Assembly (NCBI GenBank): GCA_041391485.1
Contig: JAWKNY010000018.1
Location: forward strand, 10,541 to 74,540
Direction: 5' to 3'
DNA length: 64,000 bases
Source of the DNA: JACKAF01 sp041391485
GTDB lineage: Bacteria > Bdellovibrionota > FAC87 > UBA2466 > JACKAF01
Part shown: in pieces, positions 18,373 through 29,800 of the stretch
How positions within the stretch are numbered: position 1 is the first letter of the stretch
How the letters are laid out: each line of letters opens with the position of its first letter
The notes under the pieces: model-generated
Told to the model about the DNA's origin: nothing
The model's database searches: none
The model's input: only the letters and a program-made list of their open reading frames with translations
Translations under genes and position numbers: made by a program

Positions 18373-19479
18373 CTAGGAATTTGTCAGGCGAAAAATCGTC
18401 GGCAGCTTGGCGTTGCGGTGGACAACGACAAGGATTTCGCCCTCCGCGTCCTCACCAAAGGAGCTAATCGGCGAGCGACTTTCCAGAAGGAGTTCTCTTT
18501 GCCACTCGCTCCCTTTTTTCCTTAAGGCCCAGATTTTCCCGCTCTCGTAGTCGCCAAAGACGTAAGCCCCTTCTAACTTCTTGTGGAGCTTGCCCCGGTA
18601 CACATAGCCACCGGTAATCGACTGCCCGTCTTTGTGCGGGTACTCGTGAATGGGAGCTTCCATTCCCTTCTTGGAGCAGTTTTTCGCGGGCTCGTAACAA
18701 TGCGTTCCCTCTACAACCCGCCAGCCATAGTTCTTACCCCGCTCAACGATGTCCACCTCTTCCCACTCGTATTGGCCCACATCGGCGGCGTAAAGTTGGC
18801 CTGTTTTTTTATCAAAACTAAAGCGCCAGGGATTGCGAAGTCCCCAGGCAAAGATCTCGGGCTTCCCCTTTTTCCCATCAGCAAAGGGGTTATCTTTGGG
18901 AATAGCGTACGGCTTGGCGCCGTTGACGTCGATACGGAGCATCTTGCCGAGAAGATCTGTGTTGTTCTGCGCACGGTTGCCGGGATCACCCGCCGCCCCG
19001 CCATCTCCCATTCCGATATAGAGATAACCATCCGGACCAAAAGCCACCTGGCCACCGTTGTGATTGGGGAAAGGCTGGGCGATGCGCAGAAGTTCCGTTC
19101 CGCTTGTCTCACCGACACGGTACTCCTCCACCCCGGTTGCGAGCGAAGGTTCAAGCGACGTGTAATTGACAAAGAATCTATCTGCGTGGGCGGAACCCGT
19201 TTTTCCAAACTCGGGGTGGAACGCAATGGCCAAGAGCCCCATCTCCCCGCCCGAACGCACCTTTGAACGGATATCCAAAAAAGAGGCGCGCTCCAGAGTC
19301 CCACGACGCCACACGAGAACGCGACCGCTCTGCTCCACGATGTAGAGACGCTGCGGATCGCGTGGCGCCACCGTCACAAAGACAGGGTAATCCACGCCCG
19401 CTTTCACAATAGGGGTGAGTTTCCAAGCCGCTAAAACCGACTCGCAAGCAAACAAAAACAAAATAGCGTACCGCGTCAT
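18373..19479 (-). CDS. Secreted PQQ-type sugar (glucose/sorbosone) dehydrogenase
   Basis: 368 residues: a signal peptide (YAILFLFACESVLA) and then a six-bladed beta-propeller of the soluble glucose/sorbosone dehydrogenase family. Seen motifs include GEMGLLAIAFHPEF, PFPNHNGGQVAFGPDGYLYIGMGDGG, GNRAQN, ILRIDVNG-like LRIDVNG, and WGLRNPWRFSFD. These periplasmic enzymes oxidise aldose sugars and pass electrons to PQQ. No PQQ synthesis gene is visible, and some members act on other substrates. I choose ATG 19479, since AGGA lies seven bases upstream, over the in-frame TTG at 19485. Confidence 0.82.
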   Translation of the reverse strand: MTRYAILFLFACESVLAAWKLTPIVKAGVDYPVFVTVAPRDPQRLYIVEQSGRVLVWRRGTLERASFLDIRSKVRSGGEMGLLAIAFHPEFGKTGSAHADRFFVNYTSLEPSLATGVEEYRVGETSGTELLRIAQPFPNHNGGQVAFGPDGYLYIGMGDGGAAGDPGNRAQNNTDLLGKMLRIDVNGAKPYAIPKDNPFADGKKGKPEIFAWGLRNPWRFSFDKKTGQLYAADVGQYEWEEVDIVERGKNYGWRVVEGTHCYEPAKNCSKKGMEAPIHEYPHKDGQSITGGYVYRGKLHKKLEGAYVFGDYESGKIWALRKKGSEWQRELLLESRSPISSFGEDAEGEILVVVHRNAKLPTIFRLTNS

Positions 19480-19587
19480 CCGCAATCCTTTTCAACAACA
19501 TACCGTGGGCGCCGCAAAAACGCATGAGTCAAAAAAGCCCCCCAAAAAGAAATGAATTTCCGACATCCGGCTGCTAATTTAGGGGGC

Positions 19588-20779
19588 ATGATTTTGTACA
19601 CGGCATTGGGACTTTTGACTTCGTTGGTTTTTGGGCTTGGGTTTCTCCTCTGGAAACAAAAACAAAATTCTGAGGCAGTCGATCCGCAACAGCGGGTAAT
19701 CGAAAACATGGATCGCATGCAGCAGCTTCTCAGCCAGCGACTCATCGAAAGCGAAAACAGCTACGAGCATAAGGCCTCACTCCTTCGAACGGAACTTGCC
19801 GAAGCCATTCAAAAGAGTCGCGTGGAGATGACACAAGTTTTAGGCCAGACTTCTCAACTACTGGAGCAGAAAGTTACAGGCGTGGATCAGAAGCTGGATC
19901 GAAAGCTCGGGGAGCTATCCCAAGGCGTGCAGTCCAAGCTGGAAGCAAATCTCAAGAAGGCTTCTCGCACTTCCAGAAGGTACACGACCACCTGAGTAAC
20001 CTCACCGTGGTTGGGCAGTCCATCAATGACCTGAACAACCTCCTCAAGCTGCCCCACCTACGCGGCAACTTCGGAGAGGCCTCACTGGAGCGCATACTGG
20101 CGGATCTGCTACCTGTTTCTGCTTACGAAACGCAGTACCGCATTGTTCCCACGTCTACAGAACGCGTGGATGCGGTCATCAAGTACCCCAAGCGGGTGCT
20201 CCCCATCGACAGCAAGTTTCCGCGGGAGCAGGTACTGCCGCTCTTTGAGACAAATGATCCCGGCGCGCTCGAAAAATCCAGAGCCCAGCTGGCCGACGTG
20301 ATGAAATCGCTTGCCCGCCAGATCCGCGAAAAATACATCCACCGGAATTTGGGACGACAGACATGGCCTTGCTCTTCGTCCCCAGCGAGACCTTGTACTT
20401 TGAGATTATTCGCAACGTGAAGTTGTGCGAAGCCATCGCCAAGCAAAAGGTCTTTGCCGTCTCTCCCAATACGCTCGCCATTAGTTTGCACGCCGTCTCG
20501 ATGGCTCGCGACTACTACGAAATGGCGCAAGGGGTGGAGCGAACCTTGGAAGAGGTAAAAAAGGCGCAGAAGCACTTTGAAAACTTTGAGAAACGCTTTG
20601 AGGAGATCGGAAAACAGTTAAAACGCTCGCAAGACGCCTATGATACCGCGAGCACACACCTAGGCCGCTACTCCGGGGCCGCCAATCGCCTTGTCGGGGG
20701 TCAGGCCCCTGCGGACAGTGCTCTGACGCGCACGGAGGGCGATACCCCGCGTCGGCTGACCGAACCTCCAACCGTCTAA
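19588..20779 (+). CDS. rmuC: RmuC-type DNA recombination protein, frameshifted
   Basis: RmuC limits DNA inversions and has a restriction-endonuclease-like core. The protein must be read in three frames. An N-terminal membrane helix (ILYTALGLLTSLVFGLGFLLW) and coiled coil run from ATG 19588. A shift near 19962 leads to FSHFQKVHDHLSNLTVVGQ and LPHLRGNFGEASLERILADLLP, with VDAVIKYPKRVLPIDSKFP. A second shift near 20345 leads to PEFGTTDMALLFVPSETLYFEII and a coiled-coil tail. With both shifts repaired it is a normal RmuC of about 397 residues. It is followed after 54 bases by dnaB. Confidence 0.85.
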
Positions 20780-20833
20780 AACCCAGACCGGAACTTGACA
20801 GCCCAAGGCGCAAAACAGATACCTTAAGAGAGC

Positions 20834-22204
20834 ATGGCCGAGTTTAATCCTAATCTTCCTCCGCAAAATATCGAGGCTGAGCAGTCGGTGTTGGGCGGTA
20901 TTTTGATCGACAACCAAACCTTTCATAAGGTGGTCGATGTCGTATTGCCGGATGACTTTTACCGGCCTGCGCACGGCAAGATATACAACGCCATGAGAGA
21001 TCTGGCGGCCAAGGGCGATCCGATTGACGTCGTTTCGCTCACCTCCAAGATGAAGGAGCTGGATATCTACGAGGAGTCTGGCGGCGCCAGCTACCTCGCC
21101 GAGCTACTCGAACGGGTTCCCACCGCCGTTAACTCCGAATACCACGCCAAGCTGGTGAGTGATCAAGCCCTCAAGCGGCGCCTGGTATCGGCGTGCAACG
21201 AACTGGCTACCAAGGGCATGGATCCCACCGAGAAGCCGTTGGAACTTCTCGATGAAGCCGAGAAAACGATTTTTGGACTCAGTTCCACCAAAGGCGATAA
21301 ATCGATGGCCCCCGTGCGGGATATCGTGCGCAGTGCTTTTGTGGAGCTCGAAAAACGCTTTGAAAACCAGGATGACATCACGGGCGTGCCCTCCGGCTAC
21401 ATCGAGCTGGACAAGATGACAGCCGGCCTGCAGCGCACCGACATGATCATCATCGCCTGTCGCCCCAGTATGGGTAAAACAAGTTTTGCGCTGGGAGCAG
21501 CCCGCCACGCCGCTGTCCACGCCAAGGTTCCGGTGGTGTTCTTTTCATTGGAAATGTCCAAAGAATCCATCGTCACCCGCTTGCTCGCCGCCGAAGCCAA
21601 GGTGGATCAGCACCGCATCCGAACCGGTAAGTTGACCGAGCAGGATTGGTCCAAGCTGACACGCGCTGCGGGCGCGCTCTCTGAGGCGCCAATCTATATC
21701 GACGACACCCCCGCTCTAACGGTTCTGGAAATGCGCGGTAAGGCTCGTAGACTAAAAGCCGAAGTGGGCGAGATAGGGCTCATTATCGTCGACTACCTCC
21801 AGATTATGGGCACGCCCAAGGCGGAGAGCCGAGAAAAGGCGATTTCCGATATTTCGCGATCCTTAAAAGCGCTCGCCAAAGAGCTGGACGCGCCGGTTAT
21901 CGCGCTCTCGCAGCTCAACCGAAACATTGATTTGCGGCAAGATAAGCGCCCCATGCTCGCGGATTTGCGCGAATCAGGCGCTATCGAGCAGGATGCGGAT
22001 TTGATTATTTTCATTCACCGAGAAGACATTGAGGCGATGGCGCAACCAAACGTAGCCTCAGTGGCGGAGTTTATTATAGGAAAACATCGAAACGGCCCAC
22101 GCGGGACCGTAAAAGTAGCGTGGCTAGGACAATACGCTTCCTTCGAGAATCTGGCACCGAATGCGCCACTTCCAGACAACGGCCCCATCGTGACCCCGGC
22201 CTAA
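20834..22204 (+). CDS. dnaB: Replicative DNA helicase DnaB
   Basis: 456 residues. Hexameric 5'-to-3' helicase of the replication fork. The N-terminal primase-interacting domain starts PPQNIEAEQSVLGG, and the RecA-like motor has Walker A at RPSMGKTS (residues 210-217). Walker B is IGLIIVDYLQIM, followed by LSQLNR and the arginine finger region KHRNGPRG. The linker region ITGVPSGYIELDKMTAGLQ is standard. It is full length and intact, with no sign of an intein. Confidence 0.97.
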   Translation: MAEFNPNLPPQNIEAEQSVLGGILIDNQTFHKVVDVVLPDDFYRPAHGKIYNAMRDLAAKGDPIDVVSLTSKMKELDIYEESGGASYLAELLERVPTAVNSEYHAKLVSDQALKRRLVSACNELATKGMDPTEKPLELLDEAEKTIFGLSSTKGDKSMAPVRDIVRSAFVELEKRFENQDDITGVPSGYIELDKMTAGLQRTDMIIIACRPSMGKTSFALGAARHAAVHAKVPVVFFSLEMSKESIVTRLLAAEAKVDQHRIRTGKLTEQDWSKLTRAAGALSEAPIYIDDTPALTVLEMRGKARRLKAEVGEIGLIIVDYLQIMGTPKAESREKAISDISRSLKALAKELDAPVIALSQLNRNIDLRQDKRPMLADLRESGAIEQDADLIIFIHREDIEAMAQPNVASVAEFIIGKHRNGPRGTVKVAWLGQYASFENLAPNAPLPDNGPIVTPA

Positions 22205-22302
22205 AAGGAGATGGCTTTTACTCTCGACATATCATGGCATAAGAAGCGCTTGATCAGAGACTCACGTGTGTTAGCATCAAGGCATTCGAGATCGGTATAG
22301 GT

Positions 22303-22536
22303 TTGGATAACGAATCACAAAACGACAAAGGCAAAGATCTTCTGGAGCAGGTGATTCACCTTACCGGAATTCCTGCAAAAGCGATCCGCCGCGAACTGAA
22401 GTCCATACTGGACAAGAAGAATATCGACCTAAATAGCCTCACCATCGACGAGCTCCGCCGCGTTGTTGCCAGCTACCTACGAGAAATCATGAGTTCGGCG
22501 CTCGACAAAAGCCACCCTGACAAGACCGAAAATTAG
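22303..22536 (+). CDS. Small acidic protein, unknown function
   Basis: 77 residues from TTG 22303. It is predicted fully helical, rich in Glu, Lys and Leu, with regular heptad-like spacing (LIDELRRVVASYLREIM-type pattern). It lies between dnaB and the lytic transglycosylase and has no recognised family. The frame covers the whole intergenic space with codon use like its neighbours, which supports a real gene. The start codon is uncertain. Confidence 0.5.
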   Translation: MDNESQNDKGKDLLEQVIHLTGIPAKAIRRELKSILDKKNIDLNSLTIDELRRVVASYLREIMSSALDKSHPDKTEN

Positions 22537-22612
22537 GGGTACTGCGCCGCGCAACTGGGAATGATATAATATAGAGACAGTGAACCTAGTGGAGTTGACG
22601 AGAAGCCCAAAA

Positions 22613-24014
22613 ATGCTGCATCGCGCTACATTTACGTTGATTTTTGCCCTTCTCGCGACAGGCGGCTGCGCCTTCATTCAGCCAGACGAAAATATTCTAG
22701 CCCCACCCGATTCGCGTGGGGCGAAGATTTCCCTCCCGCCCGGACGTTCCAACGTAGAGAAGATTGAGTCTCTCACTATCGACGATGTAGTGAAGCGCGA
22801 AGAGCCCAGCACCGCCGGCCTGTACGACAATAGCCGATACGATTTTCCGATTACCATCAACTCAAAGGTGGAAGGCTGGATGGACTATTTCACCGGTCGC
22901 GGAAGAGTTCACTTTGAGCGCTACCTGGGACGATCCAGCCGTTACATCCCGCTCATGAAGCACATCCTGCGCAATGCGGGCCTTCCTGAAGATCTCGTTT
23001 ATCTGGCGATGATTGAAAGCGGTTTTAATATTCGGGCGCAAGCGATGGCGCGCGCCGTAGGGCCGTGGCAGTTCATGCCCGCCACAGGCACCCGCTACGG
23101 CCTAAGGGTGGATTCTTGGATAGACGAACGCCAGGATCCCATCCGAAGTACAGAAGCGGCCGCTCGTTACTTAAAAGATCTGTATTTGATGTTCGAGTCC
23201 TGGTACCTGGCAGCCGCCGCCTACAATGCGGGCGAGAATAAGCTTCTGCGCGCGGTTCGGGAACTAGACCAACAACTATTGGACGATTTGCAAAAGCCGC
23301 TACATCGCACGTGAAACCAAAGACTACGTCCCAAAACTAATCGCAGCGGCCATCTTGGCGAAGAATCCCGAGAGATTCAATTTTGAAGAGATCGTTTACC
23401 AAGATCCCTTGGATTTTGAGAACGTCACGGTCAAGTACCCGGTACACCTGCGCGATGTTGCTGAACTTATCAACTCTACCGAAGAGGAGCTGCGGTACCT
23501 GAATCCCGAACTCAGACGAGGTGTGGTACCTCCCGCAACGAAAGAATACGCGCTGCGGGTTCCCGTGGGGACACAGGTGCTCGTTCAAAAAGCTCTGATT
23601 GCTAAAAAGACCGAGCTGGAAAAGTCTATTCAACCCGTTCAATACACCATCCGTCGGGGAGACAACCTTTACCTCATCTCCCGCAGGTTTGGCGTCAGCA
23701 TCAAAGAAATCACTGATCTGAATGGCATGAGCCGCCGCACTAGCCTGCGCGTGGGAAAGCAGCTCATGATACCGTCCTATGCGAACGCCAGCACGCCGAC
23801 CAAAGACCGCGCCGTTGCCGCAAAAACACGACCTAAGATCACCAAAGCCAAACCTTCCGATGGGTTCATCACCCACAAGGTGAAAAAGGGTGAATCGTTG
23901 TGGTCTATTGCGGTGAAGTATAATGTGACCGTTCAGCAAATCTTCCGCTGGAATAAATTGAGGCGATCGCAAATCCAGCCTGGGAAAACCCTCAAAATTA
24001 ATCCGGGTACCTAG
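22613..24014 (+). CDS. mltD: LysM-containing lytic murein transglycosylase lipoprotein (MltD-like), frameshifted
   Basis: It cleaves peptidoglycan glycan strands. The lipoprotein signal is TLIFALLATGGC (Cys19 from ATG 22613). The SLT domain has LVYLAMIESGFN (catalytic Glu), AVGPWQFMPATG and AAAYNAGENKLLRAV. A frameshift near 23290 separates this from YIARETKDYVPKLIAAAILAKNP and the C-terminus, where two LysM repeats bind glycan (YTIRRGDNLYLISRRFGVS and HKVKKGESLWSIAVKYNVT). TATAAT at 22565-22570 lies upstream. A GTG at 22580 in frame is possible but would put 11 residues before the signal peptide. Confidence 0.88.
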
Positions 24015-24038
24015 CGGGCGCGCGTAGCTCGAAAGCGC

Positions 24039-26852
24039 TTAGAGCGTTCCGATCGAAAAGTAGAATTGAATAGTTTTGCCGTCAGGGCCGATCCCGTGCG
24101 CTAGATCCACGGCGATGGGACCTACAGGAGTCGCGTAGCGGAATCCCACCCCCAGCCCATCATGACGGACCTGGGCTTGCGCGGGAAACGGGAAAATCTG
24201 CCCACTATCGACGAAAAGCACACCTTTAAACTTATCAAAAATCTCAGCTCCCACCTCAAGACGAAGGTTATAAAACGCCGTTTCACGCGTGGTATTGTTG
24301 GGCTTGAACTGGTTGATCGTAAACCCGCGAAGACTGGGCTGGCCGCCCAAAGACAAGTCGCTTGCCAAGCGCGCTTCGGGCAGCGGCTGGCCACTTAGAA
24401 GAGACTTTGCGTAGCCTCCGCCCACGTAAGCGGTGAGCGACAGCGGGCCGATAAGCGGCAGATAAAAAGAGTTGCGCGACAAGGCCATCACGAATGAGAT
24501 GTTGTCATTAGAGAGCAAGGCCGGGTGGGCAAACTCCAGGTTGAGAAGGTGGTAGCTGCCCTTGGTTGGGTTAAAGGGATCGTTTCTGAAATCCAAAATC
24601 AAACCGGGTCCCGTCGAACCGATGAGATCGATGTCATCGGGACGTACCTGATTCTGATTCGTGTCATACACCTGTGTATTCGTACGCTCCAGACGGTAGA
24701 GACGGTAGCTGACCGTCACCGAGTCCGATAGCTGTTTGGAAACATCCAACTCAAAGCGAGCGCGCGTCTGCACCGTTCTTTCGTTGATGATCGGGTTGAA
24801 GGCTGTTTGAAAGCTGTCCAAGCCCAAAGCAGACTTGAGAATCACGGGCAGTTCAAAGGGGTGCGGCGCTACATAGCCAAGCACCGCTGCGTACTCAAGG
24901 AAGGGGAAAATACGTGACGTTCCGCTCACGGGTAATCGAATTTCGCCCCGCAGCGAGCCAGAATGGTTTTTCCCAAAAAGGTTACTGTAACCAGCGCCAC
25001 CAAAGGCCCGCAAACGGAAGAGCGGATCTTCGTAGGTTGCCCCGAAACCAATCTCGGCAAGTCCTGGGGCCAGCTCCCGCAACACCACTTTCAGGTCCTT
25101 GGTCGCCGCTCCGTCGCCTTCCGAGACGATGACTTCGACTCTTCCGAACAGCCCGAGTAAAGAGATGGCCTCTTCAGACTCTGCGACGAGCTCCGGGTTG
25201 TAGACATCACCGGTTTTCAACCGGACTTCCCGAAGAATGACGTTGCTCTCCGTCTTGCGGTTTCCCTCAACCTCGACTTTGCCAACCCGGTATTGGATAC
25301 CCTCCTGAATTTCGTAACGAATAACCGCGCTTTCCTGATCCCGGGAGATGCTGACGTCGTCACGGCTTTCGCCAATGATCTTGGCGTCCACGTAGCCTCG
25401 TCGTGAGTAGTACTGCAAAATCCTCTGCCGTCCGTCTTTTAAGACTTCCGGGTAAAACGCGTCGCCCACCTTGAAAGGCAAAGCGTCCCACAACTCCTTA
25501 TTGGAGACTCGACTGTTATTTTCAAACTGAATCGCTGTGATCCGTGTGGGGCTTCCCAGCTCGATGTCAAAAAAGAGTTCAACCCCTTTCTTGTCCTGCG
25601 AAAAAATAGCCTTGGGTTCGGAGACGCGGGCATTCAGGTAGCCAAGCCGTTCAATGCGCTTTTGAAACGTGGAACTCGCCGTAGACATCCCTTTTTGCCA
25701 GAAAAGCTTTCTCTGGAGAACCCCGGGAGCGCCTTCGTAAAACATCCTCTCCAGGGTATCGTCGCTAAGTACCCGTACCGTCCCGATTTCAGGTTTGTTG
25801 CGGTTGAAGTACACATGATCGATGCGGACCTGTGGCCCTTCGGTTACCTTGAGCGTTACGCTTCGGGTATCATCTTTCTCAAGCTGCACCTCTTCCACAT
25901 CCACCTTGGCAAAGTGGTACCCTACACTCTGGTACTTGGCTTCAATCAGGCGCGCGATGTTGGAGGCCGCATTGAGGCTCGCCAGCACCTCCTCCGACAT
26001 CAGCTCTCTAAGCTCCACATCATAGAACACTTTGTTTCCGGTGATCGCGTACTGGATGCGGCTGCCCATGCGCAGCACGATATTTACTTCCACCTGGCTA
26101 CGATCCTCGCTGAATTTAAGCGAGCTTTGATCGATCTTAGACGTGTAATACTTATTGTCCTGAAGGTACTTTTTGATTGCCGCAAGTGACCTATCCAAAG
26201 CGCCCTTGCTAAACTGATCCCCTTCTCGCATTTCCATGACATCGCGAATGCGCGGCACCTGCTTGGGAGGCGCACCAATGAGGTTGATCTTGCTGACATA
26301 GGCAGCCTCATTGGGAAGGACCTTAATTTCCACATCCGCGTCACTCTGTCCGGGTTGTTCGAGGACGGTGACTTTCACCTGGGCTGAATAGAAACCTCGA
26401 CGTTCGTAGGCCTTCTTCAGCTGTTCGCGCAACTCGGTCAGAATGCGCAGATCGGTAACGTTGCCCTCTTCGAGGATAAGGTTCGCCCTCGCCTCCTCGA
26501 CGATCTCAGGATCGATATCGAGGAACTTAATATTTCGGATCTGTCTGAGGCGAGTGCCTCGGAGGGTTACCTTTAGCCTGCCTTTTGCTAGAGCAATATC
26601 AACGAAGAGGCTCTGAACTTTTCCCGTCTCCGCCAGCTTTCTTAACCCGTTATCCAGTTCTCCGCGGTCAATGGTTTGTCCTACCCTCAGCCCTAACTCC
26701 AATTTCATCTGTTCCAGAAGCTGACCTTCGAAAGATTTAGAAACAATCTCTCCCACGGGAAGGCGGTAGTACTGACTAGGGCGAGGATCGGCCGCGCGCG
26801 CCACGACGCTCATCACAAGAAAAAGGAACAGAATGTAGGCGCTGCTACTCAA
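24039..26852 (-). CDS. TamA/BamA-like Omp85 outer-membrane protein
   Basis: 937 residues. A signal peptide is followed by a long series of POTRA-type domains (for example ITAIQFENNSRVSNKELWDAL and KVEVEGNRKTESNVILREVRL). The C-terminal 16-strand barrel includes the conserved GGQPSLRGF loop equivalent near residue 830 (SLGGQPSLRGF). It inserts or assembles outer-membrane proteins. It begins eight bases inside the end of tamB, so the two are coupled, which identifies it as the TamA partner instead of the essential BamA. It has more POTRA domains than the usual three of E. coli TamA. Confidence 0.85.
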   Translation of the reverse strand: MSSSAYILFLFLVMSVVARAADPRPSQYYRLPVGEIVSKSFEGQLLEQMKLELGLRVGQTIDRGELDNGLRKLAETGKVQSLFVDIALAKGRLKVTLRGTRLRQIRNIKFLDIDPEIVEEARANLILEEGNVTDLRILTELREQLKKAYERRGFYSAQVKVTVLEQPGQSDADVEIKVLPNEAAYVSKINLIGAPPKQVPRIRDVMEMREGDQFSKGALDRSLAAIKKYLQDNKYYTSKIDQSSLKFSEDRSQVEVNIVLRMGSRIQYAITGNKVFYDVELRELMSEEVLASLNAASNIARLIEAKYQSVGYHFAKVDVEEVQLEKDDTRSVTLKVTEGPQVRIDHVYFNRNKPEIGTVRVLSDDTLERMFYEGAPGVLQRKLFWQKGMSTASSTFQKRIERLGYLNARVSEPKAIFSQDKKGVELFFDIELGSPTRITAIQFENNSRVSNKELWDALPFKVGDAFYPEVLKDGRQRILQYYSRRGYVDAKIIGESRDDVSISRDQESAVIRYEIQEGIQYRVGKVEVEGNRKTESNVILREVRLKTGDVYNPELVAESEEAISLLGLFGRVEVIVSEGDGAATKDLKVVLRELAPGLAEIGFGATYEDPLFRLRAFGGAGYSNLFGKNHSGSLRGEIRLPVSGTSRIFPFLEYAAVLGYVAPHPFELPVILKSALGLDSFQTAFNPIINERTVQTRARFELDVSKQLSDSVTVSYRLYRLERTNTQVYDTNQNQVRPDDIDLIGSTGPGLILDFRNDPFNPTKGSYHLLNLEFAHPALLSNDNISFVMALSRNSFYLPLIGPLSLTAYVGGGYAKSLLSGQPLPEARLASDLSLGGQPSLRGFTINQFKPNNTTRETAFYNLRLEVGAEIFDKFKGVLFVDSGQIFPFPAQAQVRHDGLGVGFRYATPVGPIAVDLAHGIGPDGKTIQFYFSIGTL

Positions 26853-29800
26853 ATTGGAACCGGTACCTAAAATCGAGCCCGTAGGCTTGCGATGTTTGCG
26901 TATCTGTACTCCCTCGTGGTTTGTCCACGACAGAGCCGTTGATCGTCACGTTATTGCTCAGAGAGTGCTCAATTTTTACCTCGCGTGTTGGAGTGGAAGC
27001 TCCAATGCTATTGGAATAGGAAAGCTTGGTTTTCTCGCCGATTTGTTTTTGGATTTCGACCATGGGCACCGTCACGTCAGTCGCATTGGCAGACGCCGTG
27101 GAGCCACTGCTGGTGGACGTATCACTGCTACCGGTGGTCGGAGCCTGCGGGTTGAATTTGATTTCAATTCCCAACTGATCTTCCAGTTTTGATTGAATAG
27201 GAACCTCTCCCACCAATGCCGTACCCAAGTCCACGTAGTTGCCTTCCTGGGCCTTGGACGTGACGACTCCCAACACCAAAAGAGAGATGATATCGTTTTC
27301 AGAGAGCGCGGGTGAGGCCGTAAAGAGGCGCTTATAGTTATCGGGGGTCCCGAGTACTTTAATCGTGACCTGATACTCTTGCGGGACCTGCGCATTTTGC
27401 TCTTTTACAGTGGCCAAACCCGAGATATCAAACCGGGGAGCGATCCGGTTGCCGGATTCAAATCGCACGATTCCGTTTGAAAGGCTGAAGGTCGTTTCTC
27501 GGAATAGGATGGATCCACGCAACATTTCCGCTGAGCCAAGAAGTCCGACATCGTTAGAGTCCCCGACGAGATGGAAATCTCCCTTGAACTCCGCATTCAT
27601 GATGCTAGTGGTCACAAGGAGGTTTCTATCCGCCGAGCACTGCAAGTCAAACTTGAAGGCGGGATCGGAACTCGATCGCAACCCAGGCTCGAAATCAAAG
27701 CTACTCAAGCGTCCTTCCACAATGCGGCACTTTCCAGAGAGGAGGTACGGCGTGGAGTTCCCGGTAATCGAAAAATCTCCGGTGTAGCTCATTGAAAGTG
27801 AGTTGTAGAGCTTCATCCCGACACGGTTCGCTCGCAATTGCAAATTGGGAATGAGCTGGCGCTTGGGTCCGACTCGAACGTCCCCTTGCACGTTTAAGGT
27901 CCCCCCATTGACCAGAGCCTCAAACTTATCCACGCTGATGCGGTTCTGACTGAGACTCAGCTGCACTTGGGCGTTTTGGAACTCGTCGTTTAGGCCCTCT
28001 AGGCGCAAGGCCCCATCTTCCAAAACGATATTCCCAAGCAAATCAAACTCCGGCAGCTTGCCTGATATCCGTAACCCCATGGACACCTTGCCGTTACCAA
28101 ATTCAAGCCCGGGGATAAAAGGCTGTAGGTACTGCAAATCCACTTTTCCATCGAGGCTCGCGCGTATGCGTTCCTCGGGCTGGTACACCAATCCCACCAG
28201 CAGTTGTCCGTCGCGCCCAACAAGGTTGAAGCGGTTCACACGAACGGTGCCTTGATCCACTGAGATTTCCAAGGGCTGCCGGTTTCGCATGGGAGTGCCT
28301 TTGAGCCCCAGGTTGAGTTCGGAAACGGTCCCTGCCCCCTTCATGTCTTTCCAACTTTCAAACGAGCCGACGACAGAAATCTCCCCCGTCGCGGTCACAT
28401 CAGTGAACGTGGGAATATCGCGCTTCATCGCAAAGGAAAGTACAGGAGCAAAATCGAAATCCGCAAAGTTTAGCCCCAGCTCCCACTGCTTTTTCGACTT
28501 CGCTGACCGCGTCCACCGGCCACGCAACTTATCGCCGCCAAGGGCGCCTGTGATCTCAACGGCTTCACCGCGGGTGCGCAGAGTCAGCAGCGAGTCGGGC
28601 AAGGCCGTTCCACGGAAAGTCGCTTTGCTGAGTTGGATTTGGCCATCCCCACGCGGGTACGGATCTACTCCGTCCAGGTGCACACTCCCTACGAGTTCAC
28701 CGGCGAGCGGGGCTTTTCCCATCACATCCAGCTCTTCCACTCTCAAGCCACGGCTCAGCAGATCGATGGAGGTCTTTTTATCTTCAAACCGTGCCTTCAC
28801 GTCCAGAGCACCCGAACGTTTGAGAAGGAGTACCTTGTCGAGTTGGATGAAATCGGGACGGTACCTAAGATCGAAGGTCGCGCTCGTCCACATTTCCTGG
28901 TACCACTTGAAATTCTTGGCCTGCCCGTTGGCGGTGATATCAATCCCTTGATCATCATGCCCACCTTCCAAGGTGAGTCGGGTGGCGACTTCACCGTCTA
29001 AGGGAGGAGTGAAGCCCAGTCTGAGTTTCCTGAAGATTCCGAACAGCTCGTTGGTTTCCATTCGGCGCGCTTCCACGCGGAACTTGTAGTGCGTGTGCTT
29101 CTTGAAATCCACGAAACCGCTTCCGCGCACGGACTCAAGCCCTGTGGCCATGTTGATGTCTTCAAAGGACAGCAGCGCATTTTGAAAGTGCGCCAGTCCC
29201 TTTACATCGCCGAGAACGATATCGGCCACCTCCGCTTTGCCAATGTCAAAGGACCCGCTGATTTGAAGTTTGCCGTCCTTGACGTCGATTTCGCTGACAA
29301 TGTTGGCGTCCCCGCCCAAACGAAGCGTAGCGATATGACCCAGCTCGGTAAGAGAAAGATTCTCGGTTCGCACTTTTATCTTCGCGTCGTTGTTGAACCC
29401 AACAAAGCCTTCCGTGTGAGCTTTTCCCGCGAGAAGCTCCAATAGGGCTTGGAACTCCATTCTGTCCGGGTGAAAGACGAGTGTGCCGTCGATCGCGCCC
29501 TTCTCGAAACCGATAATGTCTTTTACACTCTGAGGGGCCCGTACGGGCTCGTCCAAGACCTTAAACCGAGCCAACTTTCCTTTTATCTTGCTCTCCAGCC
29601 TAAAGGGCGACGCGAGAGTCCCTTTGACCTCAAGACCGGCATCAATCTGGAGTCGAACGGGGGTATCTTTGGCCTTCACGCTGGCGAGGATGCCGTCGAG
29701 CTGGACAGCATCCAAAGCAAGATTGCCCTCGATATCAAGATTCTCGTTTAGACGAATGTCGACGCGCCTGGATTTGATTTCGCCGCCGCCGTATTTCAGA